Shown in pieces: positions 11,906 to 25,470 of a stretch of 64,000 bases of DNA (position 1 is its first letter; each line of letters begins with the position of its first letter). The DNA is taken from the NCBI GenBank assembly GCA_036925085.1, contig JAUPFP010000069.1, forward strand, positions 496,001 to 560,000, given 5' to 3'. This DNA is from Brachycybe producta (Eukaryota > Arthropoda > Diplopoda > Playtdesmida > Andrognathidae). The position numbers and the translations under genes were made by a program. The notes below the pieces were generated by a model that was not told where the DNA came from, did no database searches, and was given only the letters and a program-made list of their open reading frames with translations.

Positions 11906-14900
11906 TGACAGCAACGCAGCCTCCTGAACGGGAATGGTTAAGCCTTTCGATGCATACCAGGAATCATCCTGTTTGTAAGTACTTTTTTAATTTAATTTAA
12001 AATAATTGTTATCTGTTAGTTCCGTTTCGGATTCAAATTTGAGAGTTGCAATTAAGTGATGCACAAAATGTGTTTTTTTATTTGTCATTTTTTCTCAACA
12101 TGTGTTTTGTTATTTCAGGTGTTTTCACTGTGATGTGTTACAATGTACTCTGTGACAAGTACGCAACTAGACAAATGTACGGTTATTGTCCAAACTGGGC
12201 TCTCAATTGGGAATACAGACGGAAAGGAATTGTCAACGAAATCAGACATTTAAATGCAGACATCATAACATTACAGGTCAATACAACAACAACAAAAACC
12301 TCTTTAATAACAATTTCAATAATTAAACGAGAACAATTGTAATTAATTACTACTGAAGTTTGCAAAACAAAAAAAGATTAACAGAATTGTTAAGATTTAT
12401 AATACAAATTATATGTCCATAAGAATTTAGCTATTTTGCAAATTCAGCTATTTAACCTACTGAATAGCCTCTCTCTTCCTCCCCAAGATAAGTTAAATTC
12501 GGAGCAAATGAAGGAGGCTAGCAGCAGTACGCCAAATAGCTAATTTTGTTAATTAGCAACTAAATTCTCTGCAACAGATTTGTTCTAAACTAGAATAGTA
12601 AACGGAAGTTGCATAACTCATGATGACATCTTTAAAAATAAACTTTTTCACATAAAAAAAACAGCAAAACTTTCTGTTTAAAAAGTTTAATTTTAATGTT
12701 TTTTCTTTCTTCTTCAAACTTTGGTTTATTTCTGCGTTTCAGAAGAGGAAAAAAAAACTAAGAATGAAATTGAAAGTGTGTTAGAAACTGGAACGGGTTT
12801 TTAACGGTATTTTTTCTTGTTGTATCTTACAAAATAAACATTTTCTAAAAGAAAAATTAAGAAAATATCGTAATACTGACATAAAAAGCTTATTATGAAA
12901 GATCTCAACATGAAAATACCTTTAAATGAGCGAGCAACCCTTCTAGTTTCTAAAAACGCATTCAGGTTTCTCTTTATTTTGTTTCTGAAAGATGAAATAA
13001 GCATAATTCGAAAAGCGTTTTTTGCTTAAAATTCATTTCTTAAAAATATATTAAAAAATGAACGATTTTCGTGTAATTAATAAAATGTTTTTTTTTTTTT
13101 TTTTTTTTTGTAGGAGGTAGAAACGGAACAGTTTTTCAATTTCTTTCTACCAGAATTAAAAAAGGACGGTTACGACGGAATCTTTTCGCCGAAGTCGAGA
13201 GCGAAGACGATGAGCGAAAACGAAAGGAAGTTTGTCGATGGCTGCGCCATCTTTTACAGGACGCAAAAGTAAATCAAATTAGAAGAGAGGAAAAAAATAG
13301 TTTATTTTGTTGGTTATTATTAGGGCTCGGATTTTTATGCAAATATTAAGCAAATGTTTCTCAATCTGTGGCCGAAGAGCCAATTGTGAAGTAACAATCC
13401 CGCATTTAGATCAACCAACAATTATGGTTTATTCAATTGAAAAAGCTGGTTAGAGACTAGAATTAATTTTCTAGTTGACAACTGATAGTAACCAAGACAT
13501 CTAGCCTCTTAACCAGCTTTTTTATTAGAAAAAATCATAATTGTATTTGCTAATGGTGATGATTAAGGTAACGAGAAAAATGCGTTTTCTAGTCAAAGAA
13601 CCTGGTTAGAGGCTAGAACTCTAGTTTGCATAATAGATTTAGATGCTAGTTTGACCTATGGCCTCTGAATTCTATCCTCTAACCAGGTTCTTTGACTAAA
13701 AAAACCGGCAATTTTCTGGTTGCCTTAATGATGATTATTTCACAATTGGCCTTTGAGCCACAAATTGAGAAACATTTTGATTATCATTATAAATTTCAAC
13801 ATTTACCTGAAATGAGAAGAGGTACTCGGAAGGATGGAGGTATATACGGTATTAGGGGGCGGAGACAGGGTACATTTTTAAGGGGGTCCCGAGCCTCCCC
13901 AACCATTATGTTTAGGGTGTGGTTCCTATATTTTTTTTATTCATTTGTTTTGAAAAAAGAGAGAGAAGGAAACTGTCAGTTGGTAACCGGCCGACCGTTG
14001 CGTAACCGCGTATAATACACACGATTTTTGTGTGTGCGTAGTTTTCAATATATACCTTTTCAAGATTACTTTTGCTTTTTTTTTTGCCTACGTCAGTCAG
14101 TCAATCTAGAAATCCACCTCCACCACCCTCATTGTGGTTTGGCTGTTTTCTTTCATCTTTTTTGCCCTTCCAACACATTAAAGTCAAGGTGACAGGAAAG
14201 TGAACACAAAAAACGATAAAAAAGAACTCCGAACTCGGCAACTAAACCCTAATCATTCGGTTGCCAAGCCTCATATTATCTTCAAACTGCTGCTGTTGCT
14301 GCCGTTGCGTTTCCACTTAGCCAAACATCTGTTTTCACCCTAAATACAAATGTAAATGTTTGATCGAAAGAGAGAGAGAGAGAGGAAGAAATCGTCTCGG
14401 CTTTGTTTTAGTGTTTCGATACGACTTAAAAGGGCATTGGATTGGGATTTAAGAGCGAAATGATATAGATTCTGTGCTGTAAATTTCAAATTATGAAATC
14501 TGCAATACAGAGATAATAAAAATCCAAATCTTGTTTCATTTAGCTCTAAAAAAAATCAAAATCCACAAGTTTCAAATAAGTTGCTGAAGATTGTTAATGA
14601 ACATCTGTTGGTATGTTGGTCAACAAGAAACTTGATAACAAATGGTAACAATATTTGTTATCATTTGTTAATACATATTTGCCAATATTTAATATTTGCA
14701 ATTGGAAACGAAGCTTGACTCTTTAAATACATTTTTTCTGTGGTTTTTGTGTTACGTTCGTCTTACAATTGGCTTTAACGAAAGTTACGAAACCGTAGAT
14801 AAAATGGCTGATAGCCATCTCGCACGATTCCATTTCTTAAGACGACGATAGTTGGAGGTGGAGGCTAGATATTAGAAAAAAAAATTACATTGGAGTATCT

Positions 14901-17900
14901 AAACGAATGGCAGATTGTTGGAGGAAATATGCCTTTTCCTCGAGCGTCGAGGACAAAATTATCATTCTCCATTCTTTTTATTTATAAGTATTCCTAGACT
15001 TCACTTTCAATCTTAGTCATCGTACAAAATGGAACACTTAATAAAAACGTAATATAATTTATAATAAAATCAACAATTTCAACATAAAAAATAGCAATTT
15101 TATCAGCTCGATGCGATCTAGGAACTTCGGAAGAAGAGGAAGAAAAAAAGAATCTCGAACATCTCTCGATAGTATACACCACCTGGACGGAGACTGGTTT
15201 TTTTTAAAAATAAAAGTCCTGAAGAATAATGTTCAATACCGTCTTGTTTTATGATAATCATCAAGGACATTTTTGTCCACCCCTTTTTTTTTTAGTTGGA
15301 GGCACTTCCATTTTTCATGTCATTTGTGACAAAACAAAGAATTCTCGAGGTTTTTTTTATCCTCTTTCCATTTTTAGAAGAAGAAAAAACGCCAAAAATT
15401 GAGAAATCACAAATCGCAACTTCAGTCTGTGGAAATTGTATTGAAATTCTTTTAAAAAAATATGATTTATTTTAATATAATAATGGAAATATGTTATTAT
15501 TTTTGTATTTTAATTAAGTCCTCCTCCATAACTAACATTTATAATTATATATTTTTCTTCTTCTTCTTCGAGAAAGAGTTGTTGCTTTTCGAAAGAGTAA
15601 GTAGATGAGAAATGGTACTTTTGGCAATGTTTTTTTTTGTCTCATTTTGTAATGACCCAAAAGCCAAAACACCACCACATTTGATTTGTGGGTTCCCTCA
15701 TTTGTGTTTCTCAATGCCAAATGTATAAATTTTTGGTGCGGGTGTTTTTTGTTTTGTTTTGTTAATTTTCATGTCTGAAAGCAAAAAAATAAAATATTAT
15801 CGAGGACGCGGCGGCGGCGGACTTCGCGTGTGTTAATTTTTTTTTAAAATCTTTTGTTATTTATTAATAAATTTATGAATATTTTCACGTGTGATTTCTA
15901 TGCCACAATAACACAAAAACATTAGTCTTCATCCTACAACTCTAAACTAACTGCCATTGACACATAACCTACATGAGAATAAAAATGAATTTCATTTCAT
16001 TTTCGTATTTGTGGAAAGATTTCGTCATCAATTTTTGACTGATTTTATATTGTTTTTTTTCTTCCTGAAAAAAAAAACAGGTTTCGCTTAATTAAAGAAC
16101 ATCTGATGGAGTTTACGCAGTTGGCTATGGCTAATGCCGAGGGTTCCGACGATATGCTTAACAGAGTCATGACGAAAGACAATATCGGATTGGCCGCGAT
16201 TTTGGAAACGAAGGAAGGAGCCTGGATGAATGGTAATTAGTAAATTACTGACGATCTCTTAGAATTTTAACATGTTTTATCAACAACAGCTGGTTTTCAA
16301 ACTTACCTAGTTATTCCTAGGATAGAGAAACTGAACGTGTTTTAGAAACTTAATAGCATTTTCAAGTTGGTTTCTTTCAAAATAAACCTTTTATAGACAA
16401 AAGTTAAAAAATATTGGCTGCTTTAAGTTGGATAATTTTCAAACTGATATAAAAAGCTTATTTTGAAAGATATCAAAATGAAATTACTATTAATTACTAT
16501 TAAGTGATTATGAACTGCCCGTCTTGTTTCTAAAACACGTTCAAGTTTCTCTAAAAGACAAAAAAGAGATATTAAGTGTGTAAAAAAAACTAGAAGGGTA
16601 ACTAACCGCTTCACTTAAGGATATTTTTATGTTGATATTTTTCAAAATAAACTTTTTAATAACAAAATTGGGTCATTTTCTAAGCTGACATAAAAAGCTT
16701 ATTTTAAAAGATATCGACATGAAAATATCCTGAAGTGATTGAACTACCCTTCTAGTTTCTAAAACACTTAATTTTTTTCTGAAAAAAAAATAAAGAGAAA
16801 TTAAAAGTGTTAAAAACTAGAAAGGTAGCTGCATCACACAAGGATATTTTTATGTTGATATTTTTGAAAATAAACTTATAGTCAAAAGTTGGGTCATTTT
16901 GAAACTGACCATAAAAAAGTTTATTTTAAAATATATCAACGTGTAGATATCCTTAAGGGGGATTGTTCTACCTTTCTAGTTTCTAAAACACTTTTAAGTT
17001 TCTCTTCATTTTGCATCTGAAAAACAAAAATAGAATCAAAGAGTTCGAGACGCGTTTACAGCTTTAAAACCAGCAGTTGAAACGATGTTTTAAAACTATT
17101 AAAAACAGATCTCGGTCAAATAAAGACAAATGTTTTTTCTGTATTGTTTGTTTGTGGGTTTTGTTTTGTGGTTTGTCACATATTTTTATGTTAGTGGTAA
17201 TTTTGGCATCGATCCGTCTTCTCGTTAAGAAATTGATTCGTTGCCAGAAGAAGTTATTACGAAAACTTAAAACCTCTTTTTTGTTGTTGCATAATAACAA
17301 CTTAATCATCCGCCATTTTTGTTGTTGTTATTGGATGTCTTGTTTTCGATATATAATCGTAATCGAACCCAATTGATTAATCGGAACTTTTGTTTTATTG
17401 TTGTTTGTTTTAAGGTTTACCATCCGATCCATCACAGATTCATCAACCGCTTCTTGTATGCACGGCTCACATTCATTGGGATCCGGAATTCTGTGATGTG
17501 AAACTCATTCAGATAATGATGTTGATGAACGAACTTAGAAATGTCGTCGAGGATTCGGCGCAGAGTTTTCGACCGGGTTCGCATAAACCAGATGCGAATG
17601 CGATTCCTCTTTTACTCTGCGGCGATTTCAATTCTTTACCCGACTCGGGTAATTTGGAGAAATTTTGTTGATTCTTCCGCATTTTTTTATTTAAAGTTCT
17701 TTAAACTTTTTTTTGTTTCGTTTCTTCTTTTCGTTTTTTTGTTTTTAGGTGTGATTGAGTTTCTTAAGTCTGGCCGTATCTCATCCAGTCATCCGGATTT
17801 TAAAGATCTCAGTTACAAAGGTTGTCTTCAGAAGATCAGTTCTTCTGAGAAACAGAATGAATTCACACATTCCTTTAAGGTATCGAGAGCTTACAGTAAC

Positions 17901-18854
17901 GAAATGATGCCATTTACTAACTACACGTAAGTCTTTTATTTTCTCCTTTATTGCTTAACCTTCTTTAAATGTGTTTTAGAAATAGCTGGTTTACGAACTC
18001 TTTAATTTATTCTACTTTGTCAGAAGAGCAACGCTAAGAATAAATTGAATGTGTGTTAGAAACTAGAACAGGTAGTTGAGAATCACTTAATATTTTCATG
18101 GTGATATCTTTCAGAATTATCTTTTTACGACGATTTCTTTTACACCATTTATGTTCTTTCTCTTGGAGTTGGGTCTAATGTTGGAAAAAGTGCTACAATT
18201 ACAATCCAAAAACTTGAAATTTGTTCATTTTCAAGTCGTCATAAACAAAATTAAGAGAAATTTTATTGTATTTTAGAAACTAGAATGGTTGCTGAATCAC
18301 TTAGTAGTATTTTCATGTTTTTGATATCTTTTAAAATAAACTTTTTACGTCAGTTTGAAAATATTCCAACTTTAAGCAGGCGATTAATTCTTATCTATAA
18401 AAAGTTTATTTTGAAATATATCAACATAAAGTGATTTTTGTAACCATTCTATTTTCTAAAACACTTTCAATATTTTCTTAAAATGTTTTTTTTAAATGTT
18501 TTAAAACCACTTTCAAGTTTGCTGTTCTTCAAGACAAAGAGAATAATTATCAGAGTGCGAGCAGTGTTCACATTATAAAGCCGATCTCGTGTTGAAATTT
18601 AACGTAATCTCGTTTCGTTTAACAATATATTTAGTTACGACTTCAAAGGAGCGATCGATTACATTTTTTACTCTGATCAGCACATGGTTCCTTTGGGTCT
18701 TCTCGGACCTTTGGATCCGGATTGGCTTCGTGAACATAAAGTTGTTGGTTGTCCTCATCCTCACATCCCATCGGATCATTTTCCTCTCTTAGTCGAATTT
18801 GAAATGTCTCCTATTAAACATCATCTTACAAACGGTATGGTTTTACGGCGGTAG
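11906..18854 (+). CDS. CNOT6: CCR4-NOT deadenylase catalytic subunit (CNOT6/CNOT6L-like), 5' partial
   Basis: Exoribonuclease that shortens mRNA poly(A) tails as part of the cytoplasmic CCR4-NOT complex. Exons: 11906-11974, 12119-12276, 13114-13268, 16081-16232, 17415-17648, 17749-17926, 18635-18854. Phases agree at every junction, giving 387 residues to a TAG stop. The sequence is an endonuclease/exonuclease/phosphatase fold close to vertebrate CNOT6. It has the CYNVLCDKYATRQ start, EVETEQ after the second junction (catalytic Glu), HIHWDPE, the CGDFNSLPDSG Asp/Asn motif, DYIFYS and the terminal PSDHF His motif, so all catalytic residues I know are present. The family normally has about 170 additional N-terminal residues with leucine-rich repeats that bind the CNOT1/CAF1 scaffold; no such exons are visible. 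They may lie upstream of the window or be short and missed. The coding start is therefore undefined. Introns carry family B and C elements. Confidence 0.93.
12570..13010. repeat. Family C hairpin element in CCR4-like intron
   Basis: GTTAGAAACTGGAACGGG and the mirrored ACCCTTCTAGTTTCTAAAAACGCATTCAGG flank paired arms (ACAAAATAAACATTTT / AAAGCTTATTATGAAAGAT). Intronic and without exon-like features. Confidence 0.6.
13321..13785. repeat. Family B TIR element in CCR4-like intron
   Basis: Left end GGGCTCGGATTTTTATGCAA and AAATGTTTCTCAATCTGTGG; right side CACAAATTGAGAAACATTTTG. The interior has two palindromic GGTTAGAGGCTAGAA / CTCTAACCAGG segments. The far right terminus is eroded. Confidence 0.7.
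16310..17065. repeat. Cluster of three family C hairpins in CCR4-like intron
   Basis: Three successive copies of the GAAACTAGAAGGG...AAAATAAAC...AAAGCTTATTTTGAAAGATATC...CCTTCTAGTTTCTAAAACAC pattern, at about 16320-16550, 16585-16770 and 16800-17060. This fills most of the intron between exons ending at 16232 and starting at 17415. Confidence 0.65.
17960..18595. repeat. Two degenerate family C hairpins in the last CCR4-like intron
   Basis: TTAGAAACTAGAACAGG (about 18057) and TTTTAGAAACTAGAATGG (about 18273), with the mirrored arm AAAAAGTTTATTTTGAAATATATC and TTCTATTTTCTAAAACAC. Only about 40 bp separate the end from the final exon. Confidence 0.55.
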
Positions 18855-20584
18855 TACGCACTCTCGGGTTTGTTTGTTTTCTTGATGACCATAAGTTACG
18901 AAATCTCTCGTAAACATTTCATCGTTTTTTTTTGTTGTACGAATGACGATATAAAACGTGGTTTAGTGACATTCGTGAGTTAAAGGAACAACCTTTCATC
19001 TCTTTCTCGATGATGTTCTCGCGAGAGTATCGTTTTCGATGATCTTTTCATCATTCGCAAAACGGATTGACTTGTTTCCGTTTTTTTTTTTGGGTGTCTC
19101 GGTCCAGCATTTAAAATTGTTCGGCGCTTTCTTCTTCTTCTTCCCTTTCGTGTTTTTAGTTTTGTTTGGTCAGTTGGTCACTTTAATCAATAATTAGTAT
19201 TGGTCAAGGTATTTTTTTTTGTGGGGAATGATCAATTTGTTAATTAGGTTTTAAGTGGAACTTCGGATATTTTTTTGTTTGTAAATATCAAAAAGCTTCA
19301 TTTTTGACAAAAGTTTTCGCTGATATCAGCCATTTTGAAAAATGATTTTCTAACAAAATGAGAGTGAGGTTTTTTTGTCTTTCGGGAGAAAAAAAAACCG
19401 TCATAGTCTTTAAATAAAAATAATCTTCCTACGAATGAATGTTTCTTACTTCACTCTCGAAACATTCATCATTATCAATTTTTTAAGCCTATATTTTTGT
19501 TCACTTGTTTGAAGATGTGGCGGTTTTTCTTCTTTTGTTAATTTGTTTTTTCTTCTTCTGAATTTGCTCCTTTTTTTTTCTTTTTCTTCCGAGCTGCTAC
19601 TTCAGAGAATTTTTTTCATAAACGTATCAATTTTAAATAATCAGGCTGGATATAGATGATCAATTCTGACTTGTCAATCCTGGCTTTTCAATTCAAAAAA
19701 TTGATTGTTTTGTTAATTCAGTTTATATTTTTTGTCTTTTGGTCGTGGCTTCATTGATCTTGCTTAGTCAAGCCAAAAAATATACCTCCGTGTTTTTGTA
19801 TTGAAGTGAGAAAAACGCGGATTGATGAAATCTTAAATAAAACACTGTAATGATAGGAAAATGAGCAATTTTTTTGGATAAATATAAAAAAAAACCTTTT
19901 CAAAAATGCAATTTTGGAAGAAAAACAAACAAAAAATTGGACAAAAACGTTTTTAAACTGACGATTATGAAAGACAAACACCAGAATTGAATGATCTCTT
20001 GCTTAAGTCAAGCCGAAAAATATACTTCAATTTTTGGATTTAACTGATTAAAACCTAGTGTGTTGGGTTGAATTGACGTGATAACGAGCATTTTTTTTAA
20101 TTTGTAAAGCTTTGCAACGATGAGAAAATGAGCAATTTCATAAATATATTAAAGTGATTCTCTTCAAAAATACAATTTCAAAAGAAACCCAAACTTAAAA
20201 TTGGACAAAAACGGTTTTAATTGTTGACGATTTTGAAAAACAATCCGAATTAACAAGCCAGAATTGATTTATTTTTTTTTTAGCTTTACAAACGCACTGT
20301 TTTTTTTTACAGAAAAATAATTTCTTTATAAGAATTTATTTTGCACATATTTATAAAATCATGTTCCTTTTTTTCCAAACTTTATTCTTAAAGTAATGTA
20401 TATTACTATATAATTATTATAATATAGGTTAGAAATTAGATTTAAAGAGCAGGAAAGAAGAAACAAAAAACCATATTTGATTGAATTTTGTAACATGTTT
20501 CATGTTGTTGTTTGTAAACGTTTGGTCATATATAAAGTTCATAAAAATTACAATATTTTTTTCGGTTTTTTATTGTAAATTATG

Positions 20585-21125
20585 GCGGCTGAATAGATAT
20601 TTATTTTGTTCTTGTTCCTCCGGATGGCGCCATTGCAGTGGCTAAGCTAAGTTTTTGGAAAAATAGGACGCAAAAACGTTAAGCGAACTTTTTTTTAGAA
20701 ACAACATTACGAAAAAAATCAAAGTGGTTTCAAAACTAGAATGTTAGAGGATTATGCTAAAAGTTTTTTCATGGAACTATATTAAAAAATAAACATTTTA
20801 TGGCAGTTTGCAAATGGCTCGTTTTTAGATTTTTGGGTTTTTCCATTGACTTTTCATTTTTGCCTTTTTCCAAACTGTCATAAAAAGTTTATTTTGAAAG
20901 ATATCATGATTAAAAAAAACTTTTACCATTATCACCAACTATATTCTAGTTTTTATAACACTTCGAATTTTTTCGTAAAAACGTTCGCTTGAAAAATACA
21001 AATTTTCTCTCAAACCCGCAGGTGGAGGAGGGGGAAGGGACCTCCTATAGAACATCATAGAAACTGCAGGCGCGCCATCTGAAGGAACACAAAACAGAAT
21101 AAATATCTAGCCAGCCACTTTAAAA
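20585..21125. repeat. Family D TIR element
   Basis: GCGGCTGAATAGATATTTATTTTG on the left pairs with ACAGAATAAATATCTAGCCAGCCAC on the right. Inside are GGATGGCGCCATTGCAGTGG, AAAACTAGAATG, the arms AATAAACATTTTATGGCAG / AAAAAGTTTATTTTGAAAGATATCA, and TATTCTAGTTTTTATAACAC. The inner half resembles family C, but the termini differ. Confidence 0.7.
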
Positions 21126-22489
21126 AAAATTACTTCTTTAGATGGTGGAATTGTTTTTTGACTATTTGTACGTTACGTATAAAAGTATTTTTGTCAATAG
21201 AATTCGATGTGTATTTTGCTAGCTATTACTTTTGAAACAAATTTATAAAACTATTTGTGGCCATTTTTGTGGTCATTAATTTAAGCCGCGTTTTTTGATC
21301 GTTCAATTTCAGTTGATGTAATTTGATTATCAATCATATTGATTTTTATTCAATTCATTTTCCTTTTAAATGTTTCTACCAAGTTGAACGAGTCAGTTCA
21401 ATTCAAAATGGACATAAATTAAAGTTCGATTCAAAATGGACATAAATTGAATCATCGTATTTTATACGCTTCAGTTTACATGTTTCAAACCGGATTGATT
21501 CAACCATATTGATTAATTATATTAATTGAACAAAAGTAGAACCGAATGAATCTGCTTCTGAAACATTTCAGTTGTCAATTTTATTGATTGAGCTTCAGTT
21601 TAAACGGTTCATTAATTGTTCAATTTGATTGATTTCAGTCAACTTTATCAATCAAATTAAACTGTCTAAACTCGGTTTTATTTCCCACGTTTTGTTTAAT
21701 TTTTTTCTACTGTCGAATGCGAATTTCATAATTTTTTTTTGTGAAATCATGGATTTCTTTTGGAATTCTGGACACATGTGATATGCCCTAACGACAGGTT
21801 ACGCTAAATTTATTTGCCCTTAATGCCTATTGTTTTAAAAGCATGATTATCCTCATTTTAGGGAGGGAGTGGATTATGATCTTGTAGGTTAAATTGTATT
21901 ATTGGAAATATTATTTTAGGGCAAATGCCTTTTCTATTGCAAATGGCATTACGGCAACTGTCTTTAGGGCATGTGTTATACATCCATTTCTTTTACCTAT
22001 TTCATTATCTTTGTTGCATGAATGGCTTTTGTAATAATTATTTGTTTCAAATTATGAATTTCTGACTTTTGAAAGTTTTATTTCATTTTGAAAAGCAAAA
22101 AAAATTGAATTCATGTTCGTTGTTTCCGTTAGGTAATTGCTGGACCTGGGATTATTTTACAACAAAACTGTCCACTTCTCCCCCCCCCCCCCCATTTCAC
22201 TCTCTCATGCTTTTCATGTGTGAATAGATCATTTTATATATATAATATTATAATAACAGATTACATTCTTTCTTCAGTGTGTGATCGTTGGGTTTTTTAT
22301 TCGTTCTAGATGTTCACCCTTCAACATTAATTAATTATTGATTAGTAACACAAGCATTTCGTTGTGGTGATTTATTTCAGTATCAGATTTTTTTCAGTAA
22401 AGATGTGACAAAAAAAAACCCGTAAAACGGGTAAAATACTAGATAAACAATTTACAAGATTTATTATTAAGACTTTTGTTTCATGTGGT

Positions 22490-23285
22490 GGCTGGATAGA
22501 TATTTATTTTGTTTTTGTTCCCTTCTATGGCACCCACTACAGTGGCTAAAGCCTGGGACACACTATGCGATGAATGATAGTTTGACACACAGTGTGGCCG
22601 GAAGACGAATCTCGAGCGTCGGTTGCTGAGCGTCCGAGGTTCGACATTAGAGAGGGTACTGGAAGGCCTTCATCCCACGTCACAGGTTTTCAATGTTTGC
22701 CCTAATGGTGGACACAAGCAGTAGTCTGACCGGTTCATAAATTGCAAACATACAAGTGTACAACTTTCAAATGTTGGAGACAAATATGGGTACAATGTTG
22801 GATCCAACGTTGGACACAGTGTGTGTTTCATGCTTAATACTAAGCTCTATAGCTGTTTTGAGAAATTTTGGACACACAAATGTCAAACAAACTTTTTTTT
22901 TTAGTTAGAAACAGCATTACGAAAAAAAATTCAAATTGTTTTCAAAACTAGAATGATAAAAGATTATGCTGAAAGTTATTTCATGGAAAAAATATAAAAT
23001 AAACATTTTATAACAGTTTGAAAATAGCCCGTTTTTAGGTTTTTCCATTGACATTTCATGAAAACTGTTTTCGCCTTTTTCAAACTTGTCATGAAAAGTT
23101 TATTTTGAAAGATATTATCATGAAAAACCTTTTGTAATGTTTCTTCTGCAAAACGTTCGCTGAAAAACATTGAAATTTCATTAAAACTATGGGTTATATG
23201 AAGAGACCTCCAATAGAACACATATCCACTGCAATGGCACCATCCGAGGGAACAAACGACAAAATAAATATCTATTCAGCCATCT
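22490..23285. repeat. Family D TIR element, second copy with an internal insert
   Basis: Left end GGCTGGATAGATATTTATTTTG and right end AAAATAAATATCTATTCAGCC. The left arm is interrupted at about 22555-22835 by a segment bounded by GGGACACACTATGCG and ACACAGTGTGTGTTTCATGC. The remainder matches the copies at 20585 and 57105. Confidence 0.65.
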
Positions 23286-24479
23286 TAAAAGAAATCACTT
23301 TTACTATGCCGCTTATTCCATTGTGATTTTTTGTGGTCCATCTAATCATAAAGAGTAAATTTTGAATTGATTTTGTTTTGTTTATTTTTCTGCACTTTAA
23401 AATATCCCGTTTGTCTTTTTTTTTAAACTTCCTCCTCTCTAAAAAATATTAATATTTTTCTGAAATGTTTTCATAGTTACGTTTTAAATTAGTTTATTTC
23501 TTAAAAAAAGGGAGGATTTAACATAAATTTGGGTATAAAAAGGTCACATTATTTAAGACAAATGGGTTTTTTTTTTAAAAAAGTCAGTCTTTGTGGACGA
23601 ATTTCTGAACATTTTTAGAGGATAATTTTTAAGAAGCAAATTATTGTTTTATTAGTAAAGTGTAATTGATATTGTTTTTTTTTTTGGATTGTTAAATGAT
23701 ATTCTTGCACACTGACTGACATTAAATGGGTGGGTTTTATTTTCCAGATAAATATGTAATTTTGTGACCTGTGGTTGGGATACTTCTGAAGTTATCATTT
23801 ATGAATTGGCTATGAATATTATTTCCTCAAGTGCACTATTATTAGTTATTTTTTATAGTAATTTCTTCTGGTTTAAGATGAAATATCTTAAGTGCTTTAG
23901 GTGGGCATATTGTGTTTTTAATTATAAAGTATTCGTTAAATTTTAGTTTTTATTTAGTTAATAGAAAAAAAAATGTATTGGATTTCTAGGTAATGAGATT
24001 TTTTTTTAGATTTTTCTTTTTCTTTTGTGTGTTTCTATTTTAAGAAAAGTCGCCCACTCGCTGTACATTTGATAAATGTTATATTAAAAACGCTGTGCAT
24101 TGTTCGCCTGATTTAATATTGGTGCTCAATTTCACATTCAATTTTTTTTGTTTAGTTTTTATTATTAATATTATATGTACAGTAGTTATAACAAATTACA
24201 TAAAGAATGACGTCATTGACTCATTGCATGGCATGAAGGAAAACAAGTTTTATTTTCAATATTGGTTTATTAAATGATAATAAAGATTTTATTAGTTTTT
24301 TATTATCAGGTTAATTTTTTTTTAATGATTATAGTAAAAAAATATTTTGATTTGAAGTTTAAAACAATAGCAGCAAGAACAAATAACGTGGATATAATGG
24401 AGTTCTTAGTCTAAATCAAGTTTTCTAAAGAAATGTTTGGCTTAAGATGGTTTCTGAACAGCTGTGACTTTCGAATTCC

Positions 24480-24960
24480 TATTAGTAAGGCAACAAGAAT
24501 TATGCTTTTCGAAATCAAGTAGACTGGTTAGAGGCTAGTTAATCTCAAATTAAAATAATGCCTAATTGGAGTTGTAGGTTAATTCTAGCCTCTAACCAGC
24601 CACTTTGATATATAAAAAAGTATAATTATTTTTGTCTTATTCTTTTTCAGGAGTAAAAATGAAGAGAAACTTTAAAAGGGGTTTAAAAACTAGAAGAGTA
24701 GTTTCATGTTGATATCTTTTAAAATAGACTTTTGATATGAGTTTGAAAATGACCCAACTTTAGTAAGCAGATCAATTTTTTAATTTTTGTCTATAAAAAG
24801 TTCATTTTGAAAGATAATTAAAACATGAGGATACTCTTAAAAGTGATTAAGCTACCCTTCTAGTTTCTAAAACACTTATTTTTTTTATTAATTTTGCCTT
24901 TGAAAGGCAGAATAATCAAGAGTTTGAATGGTATTTACAACTTGAAAGCCAAATTATCTT
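24480..24960. repeat. Family B core palindrome followed by a family C hairpin
   Basis: GACTGGTTAGAGGCTAGTTAA (24530) is mirrored by TTAATTCTAGCCTCTAACCAGCC (to 24602), the core seen inside family B but here without B termini. Directly after it, 24640-24960 is a family C copy with AAAACTAGAAGAG and CTACCCTTCTAGTTTCTAAAACAC. Confidence 0.6.
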
Positions 24961-25274
24961 GAATTATTTTTTAATTTAATTCTCCCGCCATTTATAAATA
25001 AATATTACCGGCGGCTAGTTATTTTTATTAGCGGCGGCTAATTGTTTGTTGTTATCGGCGGTAATCGCTAATGAATTGACAAACCGGAAGTGTTGATGGA
25101 AGAAATTTCTTTTAGACGTTTTTCTTCTGTCTTTTTCATTAAGATTTGCTAGTGAAATTTACTTCTTTATGAAAGAATTATGCTAAATTTTATCTCGTAA
25201 ACGGTAAATAATTATCGACAGATGGATTTTGTCGGGTTTTCAAGACAGAAATCAACGATTCGATCGTTACTAAG

Positions 25275-25411
25275 GTCAGTTTCCTCTCCAGTCTCCACCT
25301 CTTAATACCACATATAAATGTGGAGTTTGTTTCTCTATTTAGTGCTTTTGTTTGCCAAATTTTCATTTTGCGTTCGCATTTAATTGAATAATAAATGTTA
25401 ATACGTCCTAG
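25275..25411 (+). other. Possible 5' UTR intron of CCAR1
   Basis: ACTAAG|GTCAGT at 25274/25275 is a good donor and GTCCTAG at 25411 a good acceptor, 60 bp before the CCAR1 start codon. The exons on either side would be non-coding. This is inferred from splice consensus only. Confidence 0.35.
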
Positions 25412-25470
25412 GTAACGAAGAAAGTGTGAATCGACGCGGTTTTTCTCTAGAAAGATTCATTTTAAAACAA

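Larger units (their letters stand above)
18855..25412. other. Intergenic interval between CCR4-like and CCAR1 genes
   Basis: The first few hundred bases probably form the CCR4-like 3' UTR (a possible AATAAA is at 19413-19418). The rest has no recognisable coding exon. It contains diverged direct duplicates at about 19740-19990 and 19995-20270 (the GTCAAGCC(A/G)AAAAATATAC...GAGCAATTT...AATTGGACAAAAACG pattern), a GATTGATT/CAATTTGAT-rich stretch at 21300-21670, two family D elements, and an AT-rich tail. Confidence 0.5.

Noticed and set aside
23764-24277. Two 60-codon + strand frames
   Set aside because: Hydrophobic, AT-driven composition in an A/T-rich stretch without splice support.
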